Positions 1 to 7,625 of a stretch of DNA of 64,000 bases are shown here, one piece after another; the first letter of the stretch is position 1, and every line of letters begins with the position of its first letter. The notes beneath the pieces are model-generated. The model worked only from the letters and a program-made list of their open reading frames with translations. It did not search any database and was not told where the DNA came from. The DNA comes from Pontibacillus marinus BH030004 = DSM 16465. GTDB lineage: Bacteria > Bacillota > Bacilli > Bacillales > BH030062. Location: the NCBI RefSeq assembly GCF_000425225.1, contig NZ_AULJ01000031.1, positions 22,958 to 86,957 of the forward strand, read 5' to 3'. A program made the position numbers and the translations under genes.

Positions 1-1212
1 ATGAAGATCTGGCTGCGCTTCTCTCATCAATGCCACAATTCCAGAGATATGAGGTGTTGCCATACTTGTTCCACTTGCTGTTGTGTAATATGGGAGATAT
101 TGCTCCTCAATATAATTAACATCCGTAGTCGTACCTAAAGTATTCATCACTAGTCCCGTGGAAGACTTTGTTGAAACAATATCAACACCTGGTGCAGTTA
201 TATCTGGGTGAACAAACTCATCACCTGGAATACCTCTTGAGGAGAAGTCTGCTAGCTGCTTATCCTTTGTTCCTGCAGCAACGGATATCACCCATGGGGC
301 CGCTGAATAAGGGTTTAATGTGTTATTTTCAGGTCCTTCGTTCCCTGCAGCAAACGTGACAACCATACCAGCATCATGTAGTTTTTTGGAAGCTACATTA
401 ATAGGATTGTTTGGCGAATAATCCCCAGTTGTTCCCCAACTATTGCTAACCACATCAATCTCATATTCCTCATGATGTTCTAACACATAATTAAAAGCTT
501 CAAGAGACCAAAGAATATTAATTCCTTCTCCAGTGCCAAGTCCAACTAACTTCGCATCTGGTGCAATACCAGCATACAACCCGTCACTAGCAGTTCCATT
601 TCCAGCAATGGTACCAGCTACATGTGTACCATGACCTGAAGATGTATCTGTATTCAAGACATCCTCTAAATAAAGACTTTCCTCACCAAAAATGCTTTCA
701 CCGACTAAAAATTTCACATTTTGAATAACCTTATCTCCATACGGAAGGTCCTGATGGGTTGCATCAATTCCACTGTCTACCACTGCAACTGTTGTTCCTT
801 TTCCAGTGTAGCCAAGATCATTCCAAACACGCTCAGCTCCTACCAGCTTACGGCTATCTTTCATAAAGTAATCTAATTTCTTATTGTAATAGATTGAAAG
901 GGCGTTTAAGTTGCCGTCTAGTAGATCCTTTACTTGACTGTTTGTTCCTGTTATAGCCACCATTGGAAGTTTGCTGTAAGTTTTAGTAGTTAATCCTAAA
1001 TTTTTCAGATGGTCTAAATCTGATTCTGCTGGCATTTCCTGATAAGTAATGACTGCCTCAACGATATAACTACTAGCTTCTGTGCTTAATACCTCTTTAA
1101 GCTTACTTCCTACTTCTAATGTAGCTGCATTGATTTTTGATGTATGAAGAAAACTAGAGCCCAAACTAAATAAAATCAACAATGCTACACAAAATTTTAC
1201 TACTGATTTCAA
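1..1212 (-). CDS. Secreted subtilisin-like serine protease (S8), C-terminus beyond window
   Basis: Translating the minus strand from a TTG start at 1210-1212 gives an uninterrupted frame to the window edge. It begins with a signal peptide (LKSVVKFCVALLILFSLGSS), then an inhibitor-I9-like propeptide. The S8 catalytic domain follows, with the Asp motif VVDSGID, the His motif GHGTHVAGT and the Ser motif GTSMATPH near the truncated end. The start is fixed by a GGAGGGAAA ribosome binding site just upstream. By family knowledge it would be exported, processed and act as an extracellular protease. All three catalytic residues are present, so the gene looks intact as far as it is visible. Confidence 0.93.
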   Translation of the reverse strand, partial: MKSVVKFCVALLILFSLGSSFLHTSKINAATLEVGSKLKEVLSTEASSYIVEAVITYQEMPAESDLDHLKNLGLTTKTYSKLPMVAITGTNSQVKDLLDGNLNALSIYYNKKLDYFMKDSRKLVGAERVWNDLGYTGKGTTVAVVDSGIDATHQDLPYGDKVIQNVKFLVGESIFGEESLYLEDVLNTDTSSGHGTHVAGTIAGNGTASDGLYAGIAPDAKLVGLGTGEGINILWSLEAFNYVLEHHEEYEIDVVSNSWGTTGDYSPNNPINVASKKLHDAGMVVTFAAGNEGPENNTLNPYSAAPWVISVAAGTKDKQLADFSSRGIPGDEFVHPDITAPGVDIVSTKSSTGLVMNTLGTTTDVNYIEEQYLPYYTTASGTSMATPHISGIVALMREAQPDLH

Positions 1213-1348
1213 AACTTTTCCCTCCAATTCAATATTTGGTTTATATAGTGAGGTAAATGTTTCATAATTTCAATTATAATGCATGAATTTTCTGAAAATA
1301 GAACTATTAACCCGACTTCAGTATGGTAGTATTGACCTATTTGAACAG

Positions 1349-1398
1349 AAAAGTGCCTGACCCCCACTGCTTTAAAGCGGTGGGGGTCAGGCACTTTT
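1349..1398. repeat. GTGCCTGACCCCC palindrome, copy 1 (terminator-like)
   Basis: This is a 50-bp near-perfect palindrome with arms AAAAGTGCCTGACCCCC and GGGGGTCAGGCACTTTT around a GCTTTAAAGC centre. It overlaps the stop codon of the small minus-strand gene at 1397-1555. On that strand the stem ends in a T run, so it can serve as a rho-independent terminator. It is the first of nine copies in the window. Confidence 0.9.
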
Positions 1399-1555
1399 AA
1401 AATAAGATCTCATCTGCCTTATCTTCTGCTTCTTTTTCTTCATATTGTTCAAGGACTTCGAGCATTTTGTTTGTGATGCTTTCAATTTCTCGGCGGCTGT
1501 AACCTAATTCGTTCATGGCGATCGTGGTGTAGGCGAGTGCGTCATTTTTCTCCAC
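1397..1555 (-). CDS. Small conserved-looking hypothetical protein (52 aa)
   Basis: A GTG start at 1553-1555 is preceded by a strong AGGAGGTGCACC ribosome binding site. The product begins MEKNDALAYTTIAMNELGYS and ends in an acidic Glu/Lys-rich helix (EKEAEDKADEILF). It has no membrane segment, no signal peptide and no motif I recognise. The frame, the RBS and the palindromic terminator placed exactly at the stop codon together support a real gene. It is transcribed away from the NRDE gene at 1693. The function is unknown. Confidence 0.7.
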   Translation of the reverse strand: MEKNDALAYTTIAMNELGYSRREIESITNKMLEVLEQYEEKEAEDKADEILF

Positions 1556-1692
1556 TGGTGCACCTCCTATGGATCAATTTTTTCTTAGTGTGTACCAATT
1601 TAGGGATATCAATCACCTCTCTTTGGGGTTAAACGTCTAATCCTTTATAATAAGACGCAATCATATTTTTACGGAGCAAGGAGATGACTTGC

Positions 1693-2442
1693 ATGTGTTT
1701 AATTAATTTTGCCTATGGGATAGATGATACGTACGATTTGGTTGTAGCTGCTAACCGTGATGAGTTTTACGAACGTCCCACGGCTCAAGCTCATTTTTGG
1801 GAGGATGCGCCTCACATTTTGGCAGGGCGTGATTTAGAAAAGATGGGGACGTGGATGGGTGTGACAAAAGAAGGGCGTTTTGCTGCGCTAACGAATTATC
1901 GAGATCCTGGGGAAGAAACCAAAGGGAAGCGGTCGCGTGGAGAGCTCGTGAGTGGATTTTTAATGGATGATAAGGATCCGCATAGCTATTTGAAGGCTAT
2001 ACAAAATAAACAAGATCAGTATCCTGGTTTTAACTTGATCGTTTATGATGGTCAGTCGCTTCTCTATTTTTCCAACAGAGAAGATAAGATTCGAGTGCTC
2101 GAACCTGGTGTGTATGGGCTGAGTAATCATTTGCTGGACACGCCTTGGCCAAAAGTTACGAAAGGGAAAGAAGGGTTGAAGCAATGCCTGAACGGGTCAG
2201 GTGAAAACTTGAAGGAATGTATCTTTTCTAGCTTACAACTTGCAGAGCCTGCATCTGATGAAGATTTACCTGATACAGGAATTCCGCTTGAATGGGAGCG
2301 TAATCTTTCTCCACTATTTATTCAGACACCTCAATACGGCACAAGAGCTTCCACAATTGTATTTTTAAATAGAGAAGAGGGTCACTTTGTAGAACGTGTA
2401 TATGAAGGGAATTCTCAACAAGAAAAGGAGTTTACTATATAA
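1693..2442 (+). CDS. NRDE (TANGO2-like) family Ntn-hydrolase-like protein
   Basis: The 249-aa product begins MCLINFAY and carries the family signature AANRDEFYERP near residue 25, matching the NRDE/TANGO2 family in both length and N-terminus. Members have a cysteine directly after the initiator Met, as in N-terminal nucleophile hydrolases. This decides the start: an upstream ATG at 1684 abuts the AAGGAG sequence, whereas ATG 1693 is 9 bases from it and puts Cys at position 2. The substrate is not established for bacterial members. The gene is monocistronic and ends at palindrome copy 2, convergent with the symporter gene. Confidence 0.85.
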   Translation: MCLINFAYGIDDTYDLVVAANRDEFYERPTAQAHFWEDAPHILAGRDLEKMGTWMGVTKEGRFAALTNYRDPGEETKGKRSRGELVSGFLMDDKDPHSYLKAIQNKQDQYPGFNLIVYDGQSLLYFSNREDKIRVLEPGVYGLSNHLLDTPWPKVTKGKEGLKQCLNGSGENLKECIFSSLQLAEPASDEDLPDTGIPLEWERNLSPLFIQTPQYGTRASTIVFLNREEGHFVERVYEGNSQQEKEFTI

Positions 2443-2490
2443 AAAGTGCCTGACCCCCACTGCTTTAAAGCGATGGGGGTCAGGCACCTT
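2443..2490. repeat. GTGCCTGACCCCC palindrome, copy 2
   Basis: This copy begins at the stop codon of the NRDE gene and lies between two convergent genes. Its centre reads ACTGCTTTAAAGCGATGG, so the inner stem carries one wobble and one mismatch. It is a likely bidirectional terminator. Confidence 0.88.
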
Positions 2491-2495
2491 AAATT

Positions 2496-2518
2496 ACCCG
2501 GGCGCCTCCGCTTTTCGG
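2496..2518. repeat. Remnant end of the CCGGGC-CTCCGC intergenic repeat
   Basis: The sequence ACCCGGGCGCCTCCGCTTTT is nearly identical to the right end of the 206-bp repeat at 56421-56626 (one base differs). It sits directly against the stop codon of the symporter gene. The rest of the element is absent, so this is either a solo end or a decayed copy. Confidence 0.6.
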
Positions 2519-2519
2519 T

Positions 2520-4172
2520 TTATTCATTCATCCAAACTTCTCCATCCTTATACGTCATTTGCTCTGGGTAACGCAGGTCCACGATTTCGTCTTGTATTTC
2601 TTGAGATGGTGCTTTTGTGGCGAGGGATACAATGACGTTGGCGAGTATGGCTGATGCTGCGCCAAACACTCCGGCACCTGTGTCGATAATGCCTAGGATC
2701 GTAAAGCCTCCGTATTTTGCTGCGAATATATAACCTAATGTCACGGTTAAGCCCACGACCATTCCAGCTATAGCTCCTGGGCCATTTGCGCGTTTCCACC
2801 AGACACCTAATAAAAGGGCAGGGAAGAAAGATCCTGACGCTAAGGCGAATGCCCAGGCGACAATTTGTGTGATGGCTCCTGGTGGGTTTAGTGCTGTCAG
2901 GCCTGCAATGACAGTTGCAATCACAATCGACCATCTACCTACAGCTAATCGCTTTTTCTCACTTGCGTTTGGATTGATCGTTCTGAAGTAGATATCATGA
3001 GATAACGCTGCTGAGATGGCAATCATAAGTCCACCTGCTGTAGATAAAGCAGCAGCCATGGCACCTGCAGCCATTAGTCCAATGACAAAAATACCGAGGT
3101 TAGCAATTTCCGGCGTTGCCATAACGACGATATCTTTACTGATGACGATTTCGGCCCATTGAAGGACACCGTCACCATTTTTATCGGCTACAGATAACCT
3201 TCCTGTGTCGACCCAAGCCGTAGTCCATGCAGGTAAGTCGTTAATAGCGCTGCCTGCTACTTTTGTCATTAAAATAAAACGGGAAAATGCTGCATAAGCA
3301 GGAGCAGATAAATAAAGTAGGCCAATAAATAATAAGGCCCATGCTCCACTCCAACGCGCTGCCTTCATAGTTGAAACAGTGTAAAAGCGTACAATAACGT
3401 GCGGAAGGCCAGCTGTACCAGCCATCAAAGTAAACATGAGGGCAAGAAACTGCCATTTGGTTGCTTCAGTAAAAGGAACGAGGTACTCTGATATGCCAAG
3501 CTCTCGATCCAATTCACCTAATTCACTTATAATTTCTCCGTATGAGATCCACGGTAAAGGATTTTGAGTAAGCTGAAGAGCCATGAAGATTACGGGAATT
3601 AAATAAGCGATGATGAGAATGATATATTGCGCAACTTGTGTCCATGTAATTCCCTTCATACCACCAAAGGCTGAATAAAAGGCGATTAATACAACACCAA
3701 TTAATGTCCCGACAGCCGCATCTACTTCTAGTAAACGACCGATTACCACTCCAGAGCCAGATAACTGTCCGATGGAATAGGTGAAGCTGATGATAATCGT
3801 AGCTACAGCAGCGATTAATCGAGCTGTATCACTTTTGTAACGATCACCAATAAATTCAGGTACTGTATAACGCCCGTATTTTCGTAGTTGAGGAGCTAGT
3901 AAGAAGGTAAGCAAAAGGTAACCACCTGACCACCCCATAATATAGGCGAGACCATCATAGCCAAGGATCATAATGGTACCAGCCATTCCGATAAAGGAAG
4001 CGGCACTCATCCAATCCGCGCCAATGGCCATCCCATTAAAAACAGGTGGAACTCCTCGGCCTGCTACATAAAAGTCTGAAGTAGCCTTGGCCTTATTATA
4101 GATAGCGATCCATATGTATAGACCGAATGTTAATCCAATGAGAGCTAGTGAGACTAAAAACTGTATATCCAA
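2520..4172 (-). CDS. Sodium:solute symporter large subunit (acetate-type SSS family)
   Basis: The 550-aa, highly hydrophobic protein has about 13 membrane segments. It shows the SSS-family N-terminus (TSDFYVAGRGVPP, residues 31-43) and the substrate-region motif GADWMSAASFIGMAG. Pairing with the DUF4212 small subunit upstream marks it as the two-subunit VC_2705-type group related to acetate permease ActP. It would import a small carboxylate with Na+. Unusually, a loop at residues 330-341 (DKNGDGVLQWAE) fits a canonical EF-hand. It is the last gene of a three-gene operon (4726 to 2520) behind a cre site. Acetate as substrate is an inference. Confidence 0.9.
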   Translation of the reverse strand: MDIQFLVSLALIGLTFGLYIWIAIYNKAKATSDFYVAGRGVPPVFNGMAIGADWMSAASFIGMAGTIMILGYDGLAYIMGWSGGYLLLTFLLAPQLRKYGRYTVPEFIGDRYKSDTARLIAAVATIIISFTYSIGQLSGSGVVIGRLLEVDAAVGTLIGVVLIAFYSAFGGMKGITWTQVAQYIILIIAYLIPVIFMALQLTQNPLPWISYGEIISELGELDRELGISEYLVPFTEATKWQFLALMFTLMAGTAGLPHVIVRFYTVSTMKAARWSGAWALLFIGLLYLSAPAYAAFSRFILMTKVAGSAINDLPAWTTAWVDTGRLSVADKNGDGVLQWAEIVISKDIVVMATPEIANLGIFVIGLMAAGAMAAALSTAGGLMIAISAALSHDIYFRTINPNASEKKRLAVGRWSIVIATVIAGLTALNPPGAITQIVAWAFALASGSFFPALLLGVWWKRANGPGAIAGMVVGLTVTLGYIFAAKYGGFTILGIIDTGAGVFGAASAILANVIVSLATKAPSQEIQDEIVDLRYPEQMTYKDGEVWMNE

Positions 4173-4206
4173 TGTTTCTCCTCCTTCTATATCGAATTAG
4201 CAAGAA

Positions 4207-4509
4207 TTAATGATCTACTGTATGACCTGCACTAATGGCTTCATTTTGCTTTTCATCGATTCCATATTTTTGATCAATTTTGTCACTGACGATCGCATTG
4301 ACAAATAAGAGGAGAATAAAGGTTAATACAGAACCCTGAGCACCCATGAAATAATGGAATGGAATGCCATTGATCGTATAATTAGATAAAGGTTCGGCAA
4401 AAAGGACTACACCATATGAAACGATAAACCAAAAGAATAAATAAATGACTGTGGCAATGATCCTAGCTCGAAAATATCCATCTGCAACGTGCTTCTCTAC
4501 TTTTTTCAC
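4207..4509 (-). CDS. DUF4212 small subunit of sodium:solute symporter
   Basis: The 100-aa protein has two membrane helices (about residues 17-38 and 56-76), with the YFRARI start and the YFMGAQGSVLTFILLLFVNA segment typical of the DUF4212 small subunit. In this family it is always encoded just upstream of the SSS large subunit, as here (34 bases apart). It is thought to be needed for assembly or activity of the transporter. A GGAGGTGAAAA ribosome binding site precedes the ATG. Confidence 0.88.
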   Translation of the reverse strand: MKKVEKHVADGYFRARIIATVIYLFFWFIVSYGVVLFAEPLSNYTINGIPFHYFMGAQGSVLTFILLLFVNAIVSDKIDQKYGIDEKQNEAISAGHTVDH

Positions 4510-4540
4510 ATTTTCACCTCCCTTCAGTGCGAATCTCTAG

Positions 4541-4726
4541 CTATCCTCTTAAGTTAAAAATAAAGCGGACGGTTTCCCAAAAGGGAAGAGGAACCAACAT
4601 AATTTTGATAAGCATAAAAGTAAATATAGCTAGAAAAGGAAGCCCTAATAGAATGGGTTTCTTTTTATGCAAAGCGAAGAATACTGATAAAATGGTTAGA
4701 ACCGAAAATAGTAAAACGAGAATCAT
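4541..4726 (-). CDS. Small two-helix membrane protein, first gene of the symporter operon
   Basis: The 61-aa product (MILVLLFSVLTILSVFFALHKKKPI...) has two hydrophobic segments separated by a short basic loop. It is preceded by an AAGGAGGAAAT ribosome binding site and a cre site, and it lies 31 bases upstream of the DUF4212 gene on the same strand. No family was recognised. The context suggests a small accessory protein of the symporter. A 67-aa open frame on the opposite strand here is best explained as a shadow. Confidence 0.65.
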   Translation of the reverse strand: MILVLLFSVLTILSVFFALHKKKPILLGLPFLAIFTFMLIKIMLVPLPFWETVRFIFNLRG

Positions 4727-4741
4727 CTGATTTCCTCCTTG

Positions 4742-4757
4742 TTGAAAGCGCTAACAA
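4742..4757 (-). promoter_or_regulatory. CcpA cre site upstream of the symporter operon
   Basis: TTGAAAGCGCTAACAA matches the Bacillus cre consensus WTGNAARCGNWWWCAW at every position. It lies 16 bases upstream of the first operon start, next to the ribosome binding site, a location expected for repression by roadblock or promoter occlusion. It predicts glucose repression of carboxylate uptake. Confidence 0.8.
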
Positions 4758-4951
4758 AAAAGTTCATACCTCTAAGTTTTAGCTGATTATGTAAGTGGAT
4801 ATAAAAATTTTGAAAATTTAATTAATTGCAATTATTAAGAAATTTATCTTTTGTGTCAATAGTTTTATATACTTAATTTGGATAATTCCTATATATTTAC
4901 CATTGAATTGGGTGTATAAAGATGGAACAAGCAAAGAAAGAGATTTTACGT

Positions 4952-5002
4952 TATAATAGCGTGTGGGATAAAGGCCTAGTCTGTTTGATGATTAGGCTTT
5001 TT
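4952..5002 (+). promoter_or_regulatory. Possible -10 box and short leader hairpin before the SEC-C gene
   Basis: A TATAAT hexamer at 4952-4957 is followed by a hairpin (GCCTAGTC 4974-4981 with GATTAGGC 4990-4997) and a T run to 5002, ahead of the gene start at 5034. No good -35 hexamer is visible. The hairpin could be an attenuator in the leader, or the end of a short upstream transcript. Confidence 0.35.
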
Positions 5003-5033
5003 GTACGTTTGTAAGAAAAGGAGTAAGAGATAC

Positions 5034-7133
5034 ATGAGTGAGTCAGTTCGTCGTAATGATCCGTGTCCTTGTGGAAGCGGGAAGAAATATAAGAAATGCT
5101 GTATGAATAAACAGCAGGTAGTTCAGTTAAAAGAAGTGAAGGAAGAGCGTTTCCTTCAACAGAAAAATCAACTGACAAGTAAGTTGAGATCCTTTATACA
5201 TGACAAGGTTTCAGCAGGTGAGACGTATCAACTTGAAACCACATTTAATAAGCGAAGCGGCCGTGTGTTGCAGCAGCATAAGCCTTATGCACATTTCTGG
5301 ATGTATTTTTTCCATCGTTATGAAAATGGGCTTCGTGGGATTGAATGGTTTGTGAAAGAACAAGGCCATCGTCTCGATCAGGATGAGCGTGAAATGGCTG
5401 AGCGTTGGATGCAGCTTCAGCCACAGCTTGTGCAGGCCATTGAGGACCAAGAGGAGAATGTGATTTTTGAAGATATCGTAACAAAAGATACCTATGCAGC
5501 ACCTAAGTCCGAGGAGCATATTTCGTATGTAAAACCTTGGTACGGAGCGCTGGGGTTACTTGAGCCCAAAGATGACGTTTATTATTTCAACGGCATGCGT
5601 GTCATGGTGGGACCTCATGGGTTACGAAATGCGAAGCTAAAGGCTGAGGAGATCCAGGAGAGTACAGGACTTTCTCTCGATGAGGTTCTCATAGACTATT
5701 ATCCTGAGGTATTCGCAGCGCTTCATCGATCGATTGAGGATAACGTTCCTGAAGGGGAGCAGTATGAAGCGAAGGAGTATAAGTACTTCTTTAGTGTCGA
5801 GGATCAAGAGCGTGCTGCGGCGTTTTTCGTGAATGATCATTCCTTCCAAATCGATGAGTGGACAGAATCGAGTAAGGAACTCACGTGGACAGGGAACTGG
5901 AAAGCGTATGAGGATAATGAGATGAATGGTGAGATTTTAATAGCGGATGTGTATGCAGCGCTGTCCATACAAAATGGAACGCTTACGGTACAAACGTATG
6001 GAATCGAAAATATGAATGCGATCTTCAAGAAACTGATGGAGGCACGCGGCGTGTTTATCTATCAGGATGAGAAGGTTACATCCATTGGAAACTTACCGAT
6101 TCAGATCAAGCCAAAGACGGTACGAATTCAGGATGGCATCCCTTCATATTTTGCCTTGTATGCGCAAAATGAAGAGCTATTAAATGTGGACGCACCGATT
6201 CCAAAATATCATTATAAATCGCTACGTGAGCTTGTGAATGAGGGCCACGAACAAGTTGCTGATGATTGGCTGAAGCAAAATGAGTATATGGTTTATGGAA
6301 ACGTGGTCCAACAAGTTGGCGAAGTGGATGTCACTGCTGATTTTAATAAACCACGAAAAGAGCTTGGGTTACCTCTTTCAGCTTTTGTAACAGGTGGAGC
6401 GGATCGTGTAACCGAGTTTAGGTCAGTGGATTCACCGATTGAGCGAGAAGCGTATGTAATGGAAGAAGATATTCCAGAGTATGAGGATTTAGGCATTACG
6501 AATGAAACGAAGAATCTGTTTTTTGTACAGGACTTACTGCGTTTCTATCGTGAAAAAGTCGATGGGAAGTCTGATGGGACGAAGCGGAAGTATCGAGATA
6601 GTCTGGCTATTATTCGTGAGCTTCTTGAGGTAAGCGAGATCCAGAGCTGGGATGAGTGTCAGTTTAACTTCTGGAAAAATGCTTTGGTCAAAGGATTCTT
6701 TGAGGAAGCTGGGTATGCCAGCTTAACGTATGCAAAAGATTTCATTTCAGTAGTGAAGGCTTTCGCGAAGTGGCTAGACAAGGAAAAAGGCTTGAATGTT
6801 GGGAAAGATGTAGCTGCATTTCTTAAAGAGAAGGAAGGTTCGATCTTGAATGCAGTGCGAATGAAGAATGCCATTATGGATTCCCCAGAATATCCTAATT
6901 ATGAGCTTGAGTTTGGAGCTGAAACTGAGCATGATATGGATCTGTTTTTAGTAGAGGGAATCAATAAGGATAGCCTAGTCCTTCTGAATTCAGATGATCA
7001 ACATCGTACACTTTCGATCCCAGAAGGTGCTGTGCAATTTGCAGAGGTTGGTATGATGATCCAAGCAGAAATCGGCAAAGCTCATAGTGAATGGGGTCTT
7101 GTTAATCTGGGGGAAGTATATCCTGCGGAGTGA
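5034..7133 (+). CDS. SEC-C zinc-binding domain protein with a long uncharacterised C-terminus
   Basis: ATG 5034 follows an AAAAGGAG site at proper spacing and yields 699 aa. The earlier in-frame codon at 5001 lacks a ribosome site and would add 11 residues. The N-terminus has the zinc-binding SEC-C motif DPCPCGSGKKYKKCC (residues 9-23), as found at the end of SecA. The remaining ~670 residues match nothing I recognise with certainty. Residues ~505-600 (LLRFYREKVDGKSDGTKRKY ... SLTYAKDFISVVKAFAKWLD) resemble the helical core-binding domain of tyrosine recombinases, but no catalytic domain follows. The role is unknown. Confidence 0.8.
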   Translation: MSESVRRNDPCPCGSGKKYKKCCMNKQQVVQLKEVKEERFLQQKNQLTSKLRSFIHDKVSAGETYQLETTFNKRSGRVLQQHKPYAHFWMYFFHRYENGLRGIEWFVKEQGHRLDQDEREMAERWMQLQPQLVQAIEDQEENVIFEDIVTKDTYAAPKSEEHISYVKPWYGALGLLEPKDDVYYFNGMRVMVGPHGLRNAKLKAEEIQESTGLSLDEVLIDYYPEVFAALHRSIEDNVPEGEQYEAKEYKYFFSVEDQERAAAFFVNDHSFQIDEWTESSKELTWTGNWKAYEDNEMNGEILIADVYAALSIQNGTLTVQTYGIENMNAIFKKLMEARGVFIYQDEKVTSIGNLPIQIKPKTVRIQDGIPSYFALYAQNEELLNVDAPIPKYHYKSLRELVNEGHEQVADDWLKQNEYMVYGNVVQQVGEVDVTADFNKPRKELGLPLSAFVTGGADRVTEFRSVDSPIEREAYVMEEDIPEYEDLGITNETKNLFFVQDLLRFYREKVDGKSDGTKRKYRDSLAIIRELLEVSEIQSWDECQFNFWKNALVKGFFEEAGYASLTYAKDFISVVKAFAKWLDKEKGLNVGKDVAAFLKEKEGSILNAVRMKNAIMDSPEYPNYELEFGAETEHDMDLFLVEGINKDSLVLLNSDDQHRTLSIPEGAVQFAEVGMMIQAEIGKAHSEWGLVNLGEVYPAE

Positions 7134-7163
7134 TGGATGTAAGGATAGCGAGTATGAGGGAAG

Positions 7164-7299
7164 CGCCTGAATATGGGGGAGTTTCGCCTGAAAGTCGAGC
7201 GTTCGCGCCTGTACCTGGATCAGGATCGCCTGAACTTTAGGTTCGATCGCCTGAATTCGGCCAAGGACCGCCTGCATTAAGTTCAGTATCACCTGAATC
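7164..7299. repeat. Seven-unit array with exact 21-bp period (CGCCTGAA core)
   Basis: The hexamer CGCCTG begins at 7164, 7185, 7206, 7227, 7248 and 7269, and a variant CACCTG begins at 7290, so the phase is exactly 21 bases throughout. The 12-13 bases between cores vary freely. The array starts 31 bases past the SEC-C stop codon and ends just before palindrome copy 3. Its regularity and conserved core distinguish it from low-complexity sequence. Twenty-one bases is two helical turns, so all cores face the same side of the DNA. Confidence 0.85.
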
Positions 7300-7303
7300 A
7301 GAA

Positions 7304-7351
7304 AAAGTGCCTGACCCCCACTGCTTTAAAGCGGTGGGGGTCAGGCACTTT
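7304..7351. repeat. GTGCCTGACCCCC palindrome, copy 3
   Basis: This short-loop copy has one U-G wobble in the inner stem. It lies between the 21-bp array and the TPP riboswitch and would terminate readthrough from the SEC-C gene on the plus strand. Confidence 0.88.
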
Positions 7352-7410
7352 ACATATGAGTGAAGTTGTTTTACTATTTTTATAGAAGCAATTATAACTG
7401 CATATACGTT

Positions 7411-7508
7411 TGAGCACTAGGGGAGCTGTTTTTCCAAAACGGCTGAGAGGATTCGTTCTGACCCTTGGCACCCGAACTAGGTAATACTAGCGTGGGGAAG
7501 TGCAGGTT
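7411..7508 (+). ncRNA. TPP riboswitch (THI element)
   Basis: The conserved THI-box blocks appear in order: GGGGAGC, GGCTGAGAGG, GACCCTTG, then GAACTAGGTAATACTAGCG with the closing GGGGAAGTG. These form the pyrophosphate- and pyrimidine-sensing helices of thiamin pyrophosphate riboswitches. A terminator hairpin lies 40 bases downstream, before ykoF, so TPP binding should cause premature termination of the transporter operon. Confidence 0.95.
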
Positions 7509-7549
7509 TCAGTCGATCTTTCATACGAAATGTATTTAATCAATTGACG

Positions 7550-7590
7550 AAAACTGCATTCCCCTATCTTGGGTGAATGCAGTTTTTTTA
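7550..7590 (+). terminator. Expression-platform terminator of the TPP riboswitch
   Basis: AAAACTGCATTC (7550-7561) pairs with GAATGCAGTTTT (7575-7586) and is followed by a T run. It sits between the aptamer and the ykoF start, as expected for transcriptional attenuation. Confidence 0.88.
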
Positions 7591-7625
7591 TGCTTAAATC
7601 AAAAATTAGAAAAGGGGTTTTGATT

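Noticed and set aside
168..359. Plus-strand open frame within the first kilobase
   Set aside because: It lies antisense to the subtilase gene, whose catalytic motifs are unmistakable.
4921..5013. Possible 30-codon leader peptide before the SEC-C gene
   Set aside because: It has an ATG but no ribosome site, it runs through a hairpin, and it shows no run of regulatory codons.
6990..7292. 100-codon minus-strand open frame with QA every seven residues
   Set aside because: It overlaps the end of the SEC-C gene and is kept open by the 21-bp repeat period. It has no ribosome site. I treat the DNA repeat, not the protein, as the feature.
7164..7299. CRISPR array
   Set aside because: The conserved core is only about 8 bases with 12-13-base spacers. 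CRISPR repeats are 23-47 bases with spacers of similar length, and no cas genes are present.
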